A stretch of 64,000 nt of DNA from Papaver somniferum. Lineage: Eukaryota; Streptophyta; Magnoliopsida; Ranunculales; Papaveraceae. The stretch is taken from contig NC_039358.1 of the NCBI RefSeq assembly GCF_003573695.1, positions 155,610,920-155,674,919 of the forward strand. The letters are read 5' to 3'. How positions within the stretch are numbered: the stretch's first letter is position 1; the number at the start of each line of letters is the position of its first letter. The notes under the pieces were generated by a model. The model made no database searches and was not told where the DNA came from. It saw only the letters and a list, made by a program, of their open reading frames with translations. Positions 11,829 through 23,079 of the stretch are shown piece by piece. Both the position numbers and the translations under genes were made by a program.

Positions 11829-12220
11829 TTACGTTGGAATGTGCATCCTTACAATGCCCAATATACTGATGTAAGGAAGCACACATATCTGGTCAATCTG
11901 TATCATGTCGATAATCTCTTATTCAACATAGAGAGTTTACACAATCTACCTGAAGATGCATAATCTGTCTCCATGTGTAAAAAAGTTTTCTTGCAAACAA
12001 CTTGTGTAAACAAGATAAGTTTTCTATCTAAAAGTATCTCTTGATACTGATCGAGAAGATAATTTCTTCGAAGAAAGTTATGTATCAGTAACACATAAGA
12101 TGCGAAAATCCTTTCAAATCATGTCAGAATTATTTATTTAAGGCTTACATCTATGTTTGGTATGTGTTAAAGATATTTCAAGTATATGTACTCAACATGT
12201 CTGAGAACTTATGCTAAAGG

Positions 12221-12661
12221 ATGTATTCTCAAACCAGATCTCAAGCGAAACTTCTGAAAGCCTTGAGTGGAATGACTTCTAAGGAAACTGTTCATCTTGA
12301 TGATACCTTCAAGAAATCTGGTTGTGAAGATATAGAAAATGAAAAGGAAGATGTGACTCATCTCCTTGTCCAAAACAGTTTGGATGCTAAGATTGATATT
12401 ATCAATCTACGACAATTCCTCCCCAACACTATTGAAACTCATCATAGACAGGCAACACTAAGAAGAGTTGTTATCTGTAACCAAAGAAAGCTGATTAAAC
12501 TTGGAATCGGTAATATGGTGTATGCTCGAAATATTAATCGAAAGGTTAATGCTTTAGCCTGTGAACATAATCAAGGTACTGTGTGCAGAATCCGAGATAT
12601 CAGTCGAGATGTTGTTGATGAAGATCCTGAAAAATTTGAGGAAATTGAAGATGATCTTTGA
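12221..12661 (+). CDS. Unrecognised family-2 second ORF (146 aa)
   Basis: ATG-initiated, charged, with a mixed N-terminal half and a basic stretch around residues 80-110 (RRVVICNQRKLIKLG), ending in a Glu/Asp-rich tail. It sits after the gag tail. I do not recognise a domain. The antisense family-2 fragment at 52969-53268 has an ORF at a similar position with weak resemblance at best. It may be a remnant of an accessory retrotransposon ORF or a chance reading frame. Confidence 0.3.
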   Translation: MYSQTRSQAKLLKALSGMTSKETVHLDDTFKKSGCEDIENEKEDVTHLLVQNSLDAKIDIINLRQFLPNTIETHHRQATLRRVVICNQRKLIKLGIGNMVYARNINRKVNALACEHNQGTVCRIRDISRDVVDEDPEKFEEIEDDL

Positions 12662-14173
12662 AAAATATGTTGAAAAAAAAGGCATTGGTTTTTAATTATT
12701 TCAATAAAGTCTATTATGAATAAAACTATCTATTATTATGAATAAAATTATTAGTTTATAATTTTTCTTGTGATAGTTTTCGATTACATAGCATGTGCTT
12801 GAATGCTTTATTTTATTGCTATGTATGTTTATGGGATGTTTGATTTCGGTTTTCATCACCTTAATGTTCAATATCATGTGGTGTGAACCCTTATGGTTTG
12901 GGTGACTATTTGGTTTAGCAGGATTAAGTTCTAGCCCATTTTGGTAGGCTTTATCAAAGGATCATAAGGGGTTCTGATTGAAACTAATATGTGAAAAAGT
13001 CCCAATATATTGAGTCGTTTGGTTTAGCATAAAATCATATGTGTTTCGGGGTTTCAACTTTTGCATTGCATTAGTTAAAACCGGTTTTCAACCTTTCTCT
13101 GGTAAAGGTTGGTCCTTGTTGTTGTTCTTTTGTCCTGCGAGAAGATGACAACACAACGGGTGGGGGAGGGGGGGGGGTGGAGGGTGGGGGGAGGGGGAGT
13201 TCTGAATTGAACTTGCTCTTACTGATATATCTTTCTGGGGAGAAGAGGATGCGGAGCTTGAGGTAACGAATTTGTTAGTTAATCGTTTTCGTATTTAAGA
13301 AAAGCCTGATTTTATTGCATATATTTATTGCTTTTTCTTAACAAAATTTCGGTACAATTGATATTTATTCCATTATTTGTGTATGGATGTGTGTGTGATT
13401 CAATTGTTTCCGGTTAAGGAAAACTATTGTTATCTTGCTTTATTGTTTGGTATCAATTGTTTAGGCTTACAAAATTTCAGTGCAATTGTGGTACTATAAT
13501 GTCTATGTTTGTTTCAGGGTTAGGTAAATAATTATGCAAGTTGATTTATTTGGTTTGTATGAATTTTTTATGTATTAACAAAAAGGTTTTCGGGATGAAT
13601 TGTTTAGTCCAATTCGATTCCGGATAAGAGAAACTAGGTTAATTCTGATCTTAGTTAGACTTATCAAAGTGTAGGTTTCGGTTATTTAAGTCTAATTGAA
13701 TGCCTTAACAAGAAATGCTAGTTAACTAACCAAGTACTTGTCTTGTTTAAAAGTGGAAGGTCTATGTTATTATTCGATAATTAGAACCTGATGAGAAAAA
13801 TAGAGTTAATTCTGATCTTTATTTTGGTCTTATCCAACAAGTGATTTAGCAAAAGAACTAAGGTGCTTAGTCGATTTTTGATTTGCTAAAGTATTAGCGT
13901 AAAATTGCTTCGGGCAATTGTTTCCTTGATAACATATCAAAACAAAATTACTTTATACTTTCGGTTTTGATATTGGTTATCTAAAATGGTGTGTGGAACC
14001 CTCGTGCATAACTCTTATAGGTTTTGCAAGTCTTTTGAGATTTGTAAGATCCTTTCGGTTTGTCCTTTATTTGCTCGTACCTTTGTCATTTTGTGACAAA
14101 AGGGGGGAAAATATATGGAAAATATATGGAGTAAATATATGGTATCACTAAGGAAAGGACAATGGTGCTTAAA
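12662..14173 (+). other. Non-coding 3' internal region of family-2
   Basis: No gene. 12680-13200 aligns in reverse complement with 52441-52960, and 13340-14173 with 9300-10098. It contains the poly-G tract at 13158-13199 and a PPT-like run at 14100-14108. It stops where the family-1 element inserted, and its last ~300 bp lie at 49367-49670. Confidence 0.7.
13158..13199 (+). repeat. G-run tract with G-quadruplex potential
   Basis: Forty-two bases that are almost all G, with runs of 3, 5, 11, 3, 6 and 5 G separated by single A or T or a short spacer. The homologous place in the antisense family-2 copy (near 52441-52455) has only 'ataatgggggagag', so the tract expanded in this copy. Confidence 0.8.
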
Positions 14174-14781
14174 TGTTATAGCTCGGTCGACCTCGCATGC
14201 GTTGCTATATCAAGCATGTTTGTCAATGTTAGTGATCAAAACTATGAGTCTTGATTTCTAGTCTATTATAGCTAAGTCTCGGACTAGGATAGAAAAGTGT
14301 AGTTGAGCTCAAGGACTTCATGGCGATTCATCATACAACGACGAAGATCTACTCAAGGAACCGTGAAACTTCATCAACAAAAAGGTATGTGGAGACTTGA
14401 ACTTATCTATCACTCAAAAGTCTATCTATTCTATCTCGTTCTTCTTATGAGACAAAAAGTCGTATGCTATATAGACTGGATCATACGCATTTGACATTTC
14501 GAGCTGAGTATTCACTACTTATCTTTTTCTCGAAATCGTGTGTTGGTAAAGCGTTTCGCTTTGATCAAGTTTATCTTCACCTAGTGACGAAAGTCATAAA
14601 AAGTTTCAATTACTTTGAGAATTGCTCTGACGTGAAACGGTCTGTGAATAACGTCTATATAACATCCTCTGAGAATATCTCAATGATTGGAATGAGAGTT
14701 TAGATTACATAACCATGTATTCCTTAATCCGAAGTTTTCGAACTTTGTTGATTGAGAGAAACCGGAGGAATTGTCTTTGCC

Positions 14782-14979
14782 AAGTCCGCGAACTCAGTCC
14801 GTGAACTGACGGAAGTTCTCTTACCGAGAATTTCTGCTGGGATTTTCCAAAAAATCGTTTGCGTGTTTAGTCCGCGAACCTAGTCCGCGAACTGGCGGAA
14901 GTCTCTTTGCCGAGATTTTCTGCTGAGTTTGGAAAACTCTGTCGGTTGCCTTAAGTCCGCAAACTTGTTTGCGAGCTTA
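14782..14979 (+). repeat. U3 array of AGTCCGCGAAC motifs
   Basis: Five to six copies of AGTCCG(C/T)GAAC(T/C), interleaved with 'tgccgagattttctgctg' segments, occupy the U3 position where other SIRE-like LTRs have GTATGC or GATCGGTTAC motifs. The 3' LTR has the same array at 31973-32170, with one stretch lost. Confidence 0.65.
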
Positions 14980-15434
14980 AGTTGTTATGATCTAAAGATG
15001 TGCTCTGAACATGAAACTTAAATTACTAAGGAATGCTTTATGCAAACCGTGGCTATAAAGTTCATGAGCCGATTCATCGAATCGAATCATCTTTGTTTCA
15101 ATTGTGTCTTGTGTAGTTACATAAGATCTCATAGCAATTGAACAACTCTCTAACTAGTTCATTTGAGTCAATTGAACTAGTTATGGTGAAGAAGAACAAT
15201 GTTAATATGAAATGCTCATATGGTTAACCTTTTGGGTTACTATGTTGAACCAACATACACGTACACGTTTGGGCATGGTTTTCACAAACCCAGTAAACGT
15301 CTACCCAAGTGTGTGTGACAATCTAAGTTTTTGATCTAATGGTTGATAAATATTAGCTTGAATCTAAATCAGTTTTTCATCTAACGGTGAATATGGATTG
15401 CTTTGTAACTAAGGCAAAAGCCTGATTTGAAGGT

Positions 15435-15442
15435 TATATAAA
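15435..15442 (+). promoter_or_regulatory. Family-1 5' LTR TATA box
   Basis: TATATAAA in 'gaaggttatataaatgagac'. The equivalent in the 3' LTR is TATATAAA at 32626-32633. Confidence 0.65.
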
Positions 15443-16553
15443 TGAGACATCTAGCATTGTGCAAAAATAATCCCCACACGTCTGTGTGATACTAGTGCGC
15501 TCGCTAGAGTCGATTCTCCTTTAACCTTTGGCTTTCTTCTCTAAAACCAGGTTAACGACTTAAAGACTTCATTGGGATTGTGAAGCCATACCGATACTAC
15601 TTTATCGTAGTTGTGTGATCTGATCTTGCATCTTCTATCTTACGAGTACAATCTTTGATTTGCTTGAGATCGTGAGAGTTCTCCGATAGGCAAGATAAAG
15701 AAGTCACAAACATCTTCGTCTTACTTTTTGTGATTCCTCGACAAACCTCTTGTGTAGTCAAGAAGGATTGTTGAGAGGTGATTGATTAATCTAGACCGAA
15801 TTATCAATTGGTTCTTTTTCACCTTGATTTTATATCTTAAGACAGAACAAAACCTAGGGTTTTTCTATGGGAGACAGATTTATCCTTTGATAGACTTTTC
15901 TGTGTGAGACAGATTTGTTTATTATCAAGTCTGCAATTTTGGGTTGCAGCAACTCTTAGTTGTGGGTGAGATCAGCTAAGGGAATCAAGTGCGCAGTATC
16001 CTGCTGGGATCATAGGCGTAGGAGTAAAACTGTACCTTGAATTAGTGGGAGAATGATTGGGGTTCAACTATATTCCAGTCCGAAGTTAGCTTGTAGTAGG
16101 CTAGTGTCTGTAGCGGCTTAACACAGTGTGTATTCAATCTGGACTAGGTCCTGGGGTTTTTCTGCATTTGCGGTTTACTCGTTAACAAAACTTCTGGTGT
16201 CTGTGTTATTTCTTTTCCGCATTATATTTTTTATACAATTGAAATAATACAGGTTGTGCGTTAAAGATCATCAATTGGAAATCCTACCTTTGGTTGTTGA
16301 TTGATATTGATTTATCCTTGGACATTGGTCTTTGGTACCCTCCAAGTTATCTCTCTTTGATAAAGACTCGCAGATTTCCATTTGCTTGAGTAAAAATCAA
16401 ATCGAGAGATTGAGATATAAACTCTTTGATATATCTTTTTATTGATTGAGTCTAACTGTCTAGTTGATTCTCATAAAAAGTATATGGGAGTTTGTCCATG
16501 CAGATTGCTAAGCGAAATATTGGGTGGTGTTGTTAGACCCCCGTTTTTTCAAT

Positions 16554-16565
16554 TGGTATCAGAGC
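16554..16565 (+). other. Primer-binding site, initiator Met-tRNA
   Basis: TGGTATCAGAGC lies 2 bp after the 5' LTR and is complementary to initiator methionine tRNA, as in Ty1/copia elements. Confidence 0.92.
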
Positions 16566-18569
16566 AGGCAAACACGTTAAAGACCTTATAAGTCTGTGTT
16601 TATAGCAATCTGATTATGGACGAGTCTATCTCTAATAACGTACCAGTTCAGAAATTACCAGATGATTCTAAAAGCTTGGATTCACCTGAGAGAACTATCA
16701 CATCTAAGTCAATATTTAAACATTCTCTTGATGTAAAAACTGTTGATTGGAAAACTCTCCTAGAAGAACAGTTGGATGAGCTTTCTGATGAAGGTGATTC
16801 AAATATTGATAGAGATGTTGATGAGGAAGTCTCAGAGTATGTTAAGTTTTTGGATTCATAGAAAATGAAGAAGATTACAACTTCTCATGTCTCACCTCTT
16901 CTGATTCCTCTCTGTCGAGAAAACAATAAATTTAGAAGATGTTACGCAGGTGTTTATTTTTCGAATCGTTATTGCGAATCGATACTCAAGGATTCTGAGG
17001 AAAACCTACGTATGAAGTCACTTGAATGTGATAATCTTTATCAAAAGTACTTTTTGTTGGAAGAGAAACTTGAAGAATCTGAAGCAAGGTTTAACTCTCA
17101 ACAAATTAGTTTTGATGACAGAGAAAGTGCTTGTCTCGCTCGAGAAAAACGCCTTGAGGATGATTTAGCTGCTGCTCTTGATAAAATCAAGATGTTGGAA
17201 GATGACTTGAAAAAGTTCAATACTAGTTCAAGCAAATTAACCACTATGCTAGGAGCAAGTAAAAATCATCGTGATACACGAGGATTGGGCTATAAGGGAA
17301 TATATGCTCCAAGTACTAGCTGTAGATGGTGGATTTTTGACAAAAGCTAAATTCGTAAACTCATAATTATACGAAACTCCGATTCAGCAATCGGACGTGA
17401 GTATCGAGACACGAGTCTCTCATCGAATTCTCAACGGAGAGTACTTTCTCTCAGAGTACATGTAGATATGTAGTCTCACGACTGGACAACGGCATATCTC
17501 ATGAATACTGAATACTTTCAGTGATTATTTCTATATAGCATCACGAGATGGACAGCTCCTAGACAGCTTGCTCTGCTAGTATAGAGCGATAACATCTTCA
17601 GGAACAAACAACGAGTTTACCCTGACTATATAAAGGATATGACTTACGGACAAGCTCATATCGGGATAATTAATGCTCCTGACAGCTTGCTCTGCTAGTA
17701 TAGAGCCACAACGTTAATTATTCCTAATTAAGATTGATTCTGCCGTGACATTCACTACTGAATTCCCAAAATAATCTATTATTGCTCCTATTCCATGGTT
17801 GAATCCATGACTGGTCCCATGGAATGGCAATAACAATTGATCCTATTCCATGTTCGAATCCGCGACCGGTCCCCTGGAATGACAATAACGATTGTTCTGA
17901 TTCTATTATCAAATCCACAGCTTGATCTCATAGAATAGCAATAACTATATTATCTCATTACTCCGATTTCATGATCGAATCCACAACTGGTCCCATATAT
18001 GGTAATAGATAAATCTTAATTACTCTGATTCTATGGTCGAATATACGATCCCATGGAATGGTAATGCTCACCTTATTATTCTGAATTCGTAGTCGAATCC
18101 TCAGTTGATCCTATGAATTAATAATAAACATCTTATTACTCAGTTTTGTGAATTATTCTCCACTGAATTCCACAATTTGTAATAAATAATCAACAACCGG
18201 GTGTCTGAGCTACCTCTAAGTAAGCCCCGGTTCAAATGGTGAAGGTGTATTCAACGATGATACACTAACAATCACCGCACGAACGAGTATTTCAAAAATA
18301 CAACGAAACGATGAACCTATGCAAAATAAAGAAGAAAATAATAAATAATTAAAAATATTGACCAGGATGCTGGGAGCACGGACACACGACCGACCGACCG
18401 TGTCGTGGTCAATCCCACGCCAGTTTTATATATTAATGCATTTTTATTATTTTCCATGATTTGATGAAAATCCTCTCATTTTATCAAACCTCCTTCGTCT
18501 CGAGGAAACTCCTCGGTTTCATGGTACTTCCATAAATCCATAAAAAATAATATAAAATTAAGGAAAGGA

Positions 18570-19375
18570 GTGTGGGGCGTGACCATTGGCCAACCGGCCA
18601 TGCCTTGGTCCTAGCCGGCCCCACACCCACGGTTCCTTATTATTTTATTATTATTATTATTTCTCTAATTTCATGAAAAAAACTCCTTGATTTCATGGTA
18701 TTTTTGCACAAATCATCAAATAATAATAAAATAAAATAAATTATGAAAACTTGTGGGACCGGGCCTTGGCCGGCCGGCCATGCCCTAGCCGGTCCCACAC
18801 GCCCCATTGTTTTATTATTTTATTATTATTAGTTTTCCTTGAATTCATCAAAATCCTTGATTTCATGGTATTTCTCTCAAATAAGGAAAAATTCCCTCAA
18901 ATCATCAAAATACTTAAAAATATTAAAAAAATAGGGAAACTCGTGGGACCGGGCCCTAGCCGGCCGGCCATGCCTTCCACGGTCCCACACGCCCTTGTTT
19001 TTATTATTTTAATATTTTTGTTTCCTTGAACTCATGAAAACTCCTTCAATTCTTGGAAACTCCCAAAATTCATCAAATTTCTCAAAATTCATGAATTTTT
19101 CATAAAATTAAGGAAACTCGTGGGACCGGGCCCTAGCCGGCCGGCCATGCCTTCCATAGTCCCACACGCCCTTGTTTTATTATTTTAATATTTTTTTCTT
19201 CCTTGATTTCATGAAAACTCCTTCAATTCTTGGAAACTCCCAAAATTCATCACATTTCTCAAAATTCATGAATTTTTCATAAAATCATCAAATCATTATA
19301 AAATTAAGGAAAAGGCACCACGGGACCGTGGTCATGACCGGATGACCATGCCTGGACCACGGCAGTCCCACGCCT
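18570..19375 (+). repeat. Tandem 180-200 bp units with GC-rich palindromes in Tat U3
   Basis: Five units starting near 18570, 18753, 18943, 19120 and 19320. Most carry a GC-rich inverted repeat such as GTGGGACCGG ... CCGGTCCCAC around a CCGGCCGGCC core (for example 18753-18762 with 18789-18798), followed by AT-rich sequence containing 'aaactccttcaattc' or 'ctccttgatttcatgg'. The same array is in the other three complete Tat LTRs with small copy differences. Confidence 0.75.
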
Positions 19376-20660
19376 CCTCATTCCTTATTTTATAATTATT
19401 TTTCATCATCTCATGGTGTTTTCCTCAGTTTCGTCGAAACCCTAATTTTGGTATATTTTCTCGAATAGATGCTCAATTGCACGCCAGAAAATATCAAAAT
19501 TCTCAGGACTGAGATGCGGACGCCTTAGGGACACGAGCACGCTATCTTGACCGACCAATATTGGCTCTTTGGCTCACGGAAGCCGGTCCCATCAATTTTC
19601 ACAGTTTTGACCTAATTTGCACAATTGCTCGTATTAGGTCCAAAACTCTTCCAAACACTTTGGATTTTCATGAAGTGATCGTCAGGCGGTCACGTGACAA
19701 CCCAAGGCCGGTTTCATGACTCCATGATCGGTCCCTCGCCTCGTCATAATTAATTAGGTTTTCTCACCTAAGCTTCAGACGAGCATTTTTGAATAAATGA
19801 TTAAGGCAGCATTTAATCATTCTTCCACCAACAAATCGTCAATTCTTCAGGAGTTCTTTGTATTTGCTCACGTGAGCATATGGACACTACATGGTTGATC
19901 CACGGTCCCACGTAGTCGCTCCCTCCTTCGTCCCATGGTTAAAATTCTGACGAACCATGAATTGATCAATTGATCAAATTAGGGTTTCTGAATCCAAGGA
20001 TCATCATTCCAGATTCCAACCTTAATAATTTTACGACGACCTCATGGTCATTAATCTTATTAATTATGCTCGATTCAACAACCAGTACTTTAATTAATAT
20101 TTTGGTCACGCTGCCAATAATCCATCAGATGAGCAACACTTGCTCAGACGATCAAATATTCAACAATTCATCACATGAGCAACACTTGCTCAGATGATAA
20201 ATATTTTCTCAAACCAAGGAATATTGGTTCAACAATCAATATTCAACGATCCATCGAATGAGCAATACTTGCTCACTTCATCGTAAGAACTATACCTCTG
20301 TCTCATGACATGTTCGAGTTTCAGAACATCGTGTTCAACTCAGCAACTACATGGACTCATCGTCCCATCAAACCACGAAGTCATAAATTGACTAACAAAC
20401 CACGAGACGTCAATCGTGTCATTTTGGGGGATATCATTTAAGGTTTTGGTCTGGCGGTCTACGGCACGTGTGTTCAAACACACGATGGAATGTGAGCAAG
20501 TCGTGCAATCAGTTGAAGGAATTCACGAGGTAGTGGGTGGAAAATCAACCAAGTCTCCACACGTTGAGCAACTGGTTTCAAACACGATCTCCACTTCCAC
20601 ACTCCTTGATTCTATCAACTGTCACACTTCATGGGATCATGGTGTCTACAATTCCAGCAA

Positions 20661-20668
20661 TATAAATA
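20661..20668 (+). promoter_or_regulatory. Tat LTR TATA box
   Basis: TATAAATA in 'ccagcaatataaataagtctctgaatc'. It is identical in the other Tat LTRs at 36268, 48257 and 56635, so it is the likely promoter, placing R-U5 in the last ~400 bp of the LTR. Confidence 0.7.
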
Positions 20669-21878
20669 AGTCTCTGAATCATGATTGAATCATCAACAAT
20701 ATCATCAATCTCACGTCAAACTGACAACACGAGATCATCAACTCATCAATTGAGCAACTACTCACAATTGAGCAATTTCAATCACTCAGATCCTATCATA
20801 TTCAGAATTCACACACCCGCAATCTTTGATTACCATTGATTCCACACATTTATCAGCTTACCTCCTACAGATCAACCCATCCTCTCTTGTGACCGAATTT
20901 ACTCTGGAACGGTCATTGTCTTGATTTAGGACAGAGTACTACAGATTGATCTCTCGAATCTAAAGCACCCCCTTTGCAGCGGTGCATCTGTGTGAGGTTT
21001 AACATTTCGTTCGGTTCGAGGAGTCTCTTCCATACGGTCGTATCCTCAATTCCTTAAAAACTAGCAAATCGTTTTTTCCCATCTACACTAGCAAAGAGGT
21101 AAAATTTTCCAAGGCTAGTGATTCTTCTCAACAAAAGGTTTCCACTGATGGCAAAATTGAAATACCTTCTCCGGCAGTTAAGGTTCAAAAGAGAAAAGTT
21201 TATCAACCTCCAAAGTTAGCACACACAGATCGAGGTAAGAACATTCCTTATGTTTGCCACTATTGCGGAAATAAAGGTCACCTGGAAAGGAGATATCGTT
21301 TCCGTATAAGGAATGAGAAACTTCATGATGTTCTTGTTTGGGCATCACAAGAAGTTGTGAAACCAAGATCATACGTTAAGACTGATCCTCTTAACGTTAC
21401 AGGTTGTAATTTTCCAACCTTGAGACAAAGGAATCAGTGCTATGATAGACCTAGATTTGCCTATAAACGTCGTACGAATCCTTTTCATAATCGTAATGGT
21501 TATCAAAAGGATAACTTCGTAAAGACGAAGACAAGATCCCATGCTCCCAATTGGAGAAAGACTAACTTGCAAAAGGATAGTCAATCCAATTCTCTTCCAA
21601 GAATTCTAGAAGAGAGTGATGGGAAGAAGGTTCCGACTGTTCCTAAACGCACTCAGAAGTGGATACCGAAGAAAGACAATGATGTTTTGAGTGTGAAAAG
21701 GAATGATCTTCCAGAAAACTCCATGACTATGGAAAAGGCAGTATCCATGATGTTAGAACTTAACAAATTTTTCGGAAAAATGGAATTGGATGTGAAAGGT
21801 TCTAAAAGTGATCTCTTTCATGATAATCCAAAGGTCATTTGTGGTGAGCAAGACTTTGTTCACCCCAATGCAACTTGA

Positions 21879-23079
21879 TTGTGTTGGAAGTGCATCCTCA
21901 CCAAGGAATGCCCTACTTTGTATACGGTGAGGGAAGCACAAGAATTGGGGCACACAAATTATGTTCGATAAGGCGGTAGAATTCGATTAGATTCATCTAA
22001 AAAGGTATGTCTATAAACTTGAGCAAGATTTGTACTTTTATTTGCTTAGAATACTTATAATAATCTTGCTTATCGTTCATTTCTACCTAACTTGATTTGT
22101 GTTTAAGGTTCTTAAATGTTTAGGTTTGAAAATAATAGTTCGGGATGTTTGGACTACATGGTACACATACCAAGTATGCATAACAACATTCAAAATCAAA
22201 ATCCAGGGGTTTAAGTTCGCAAACCCGTATGCATACTTGACGTCGATATTCGGTAAACTTGTTTTGGCCGTAACTTCTTCGTCCGAACTCGGATTTACCT
22301 CATTCTTTTTGAATTCTCTTACTTATTGAATTCCCTTCAAAATGGAGATGATAATTGTTGAAATTGGATGAGTTAATATTGGTCTTTGTCTTGTCTCTTG
22401 TTTTTTAGTGTTTGCTCCGTTTCGTTGCACTTGTTCTATTCTCTTGGACTTGGGCACTGGGATTCTTGGAGAAATCCTATTCTAAGATATTTTTTGGATG
22501 TTACAAGAGTGATGTTGGTGAATCACAAAGAAGGAAGTTCGAGAATGGGTAGTAGTTCACATTTCTATATATTCTTGAGTGTTCACAATCATTTCATGTG
22601 AACCATGGTGCATAGTCGTCAATGACTTTGTATGTTCTTCTTTGTTAAGGAAATCTTTTTATACGATTTTGGTAACCACTCTTGGTATAAATCCGTGCGA
22701 AAAAGATTGATTCTACCTTCTAAGGGCAAAGATTGTTATTGCAGTATTAATCTTTATGATTTTGTGATGTTGCAATTGTTTATGAGATATGTATTGTTTG
22801 CATCCGTGAACTTGAAGGTCCCATATGTTATCAAAAGTAAAGTCGTTCATAAATTGGTATTCGTATTGATGAAATGACGAATGAACTTTTGACAAATACA
22901 AAAGTTATACCTATGCAGTCATTTATTTGATGGAAAATAGGGTAAAATCTTTTGTGTGACAAGGATAAAGTCTATTATGTCATTATGCAAATAGTGATGG
23001 AAAGATAGAATAGATCCTTGTATGTATTCCACGGTATTGATCTTCATTGATACATTTTGTTATGTTTTACCGTGAAGGC
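21879..23079 (+). other. Family-1 internal non-coding region after gag
   Basis: The first 70 bp align with the sequence after the family-2 gag tail (11829-11900). At 22150-22235 there are GTATGCATAC-type motifs like those of the solo-LTR U3 arrays. Short ORFs (for example 22386-22601 and 22632-22877) lack any recognisable domain. There is no protease or pol. It ends at the family-3 insertion. Confidence 0.6.

Larger units (their letters stand above)
14174..16551 (+). repeat. Family-1 5' LTR
   Basis: A 2378-bp LTR ending ...GACCCCCGTTTTTTCA, matched along its length by the split 3' LTR. Its first bases read TGTTATAGCTCGG rather than TGTTAGAGCATAG, suggesting loss of about 5-10 bp at the very start. 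It contains a U3 motif array (14782-14979) and a TATA box at 15435. Confidence 0.9.
17321..21087 (+). mobile_element. Tat-lineage solo LTR, TSD CTAGC
   Basis: A 3767-bp LTR beginning TGTAGATGGTGGATTTTTGAC and ending CCCATCTACA, with terminal inverted repeats TGTAGATGG / CATCTACA. Perfect TSD CTAGC at 17316-17320 and 21088-21092. Deleting it plus one TSD restores the gag frame of the host element exactly. It contains ~55-bp palindromic units (17740-18130), GC-rich hairpin units (18570-19375) and a TATA box at 20661. No primer site follows, so it is a solo LTR. Confidence 0.95.
16616..21878 (+). pseudogene. gag: SIRE-like gag, interrupted by a 3.8-kb solo LTR
   Basis: Gag is the structural protein of the virus-like particle. 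The frame opens at ATG 16616 and continues through one in-frame TAG (16859-16861) to 17320. It is broken by the Tat solo LTR and resumes in phase at 21093, ending at 21878 (about 495 codons without the insert). Features in order: an acidic N-terminus, a coiled-coil around MKSLECDNLYQKYFLLEEKL, the stretch 'MLGASKNHRDTRGLGYKG' typical of SIRE-type gag, then a CCHC zinc knuckle CHYCGNKGHLERRY whose last Cys is Tyr. After it come a basic Asn/Lys/Arg-rich region and a KWIPK motif. No protease follows. Lineage by memory of SIRE/Maximus gag, not by search. Confidence 0.8.

Noticed and set aside
22386..22877. Hydrophobic small ORFs after family-1 gag, as an envelope-like gene
   Set aside because: Short, separate, low-complexity frames in T-rich DNA with no conservation in family 2.
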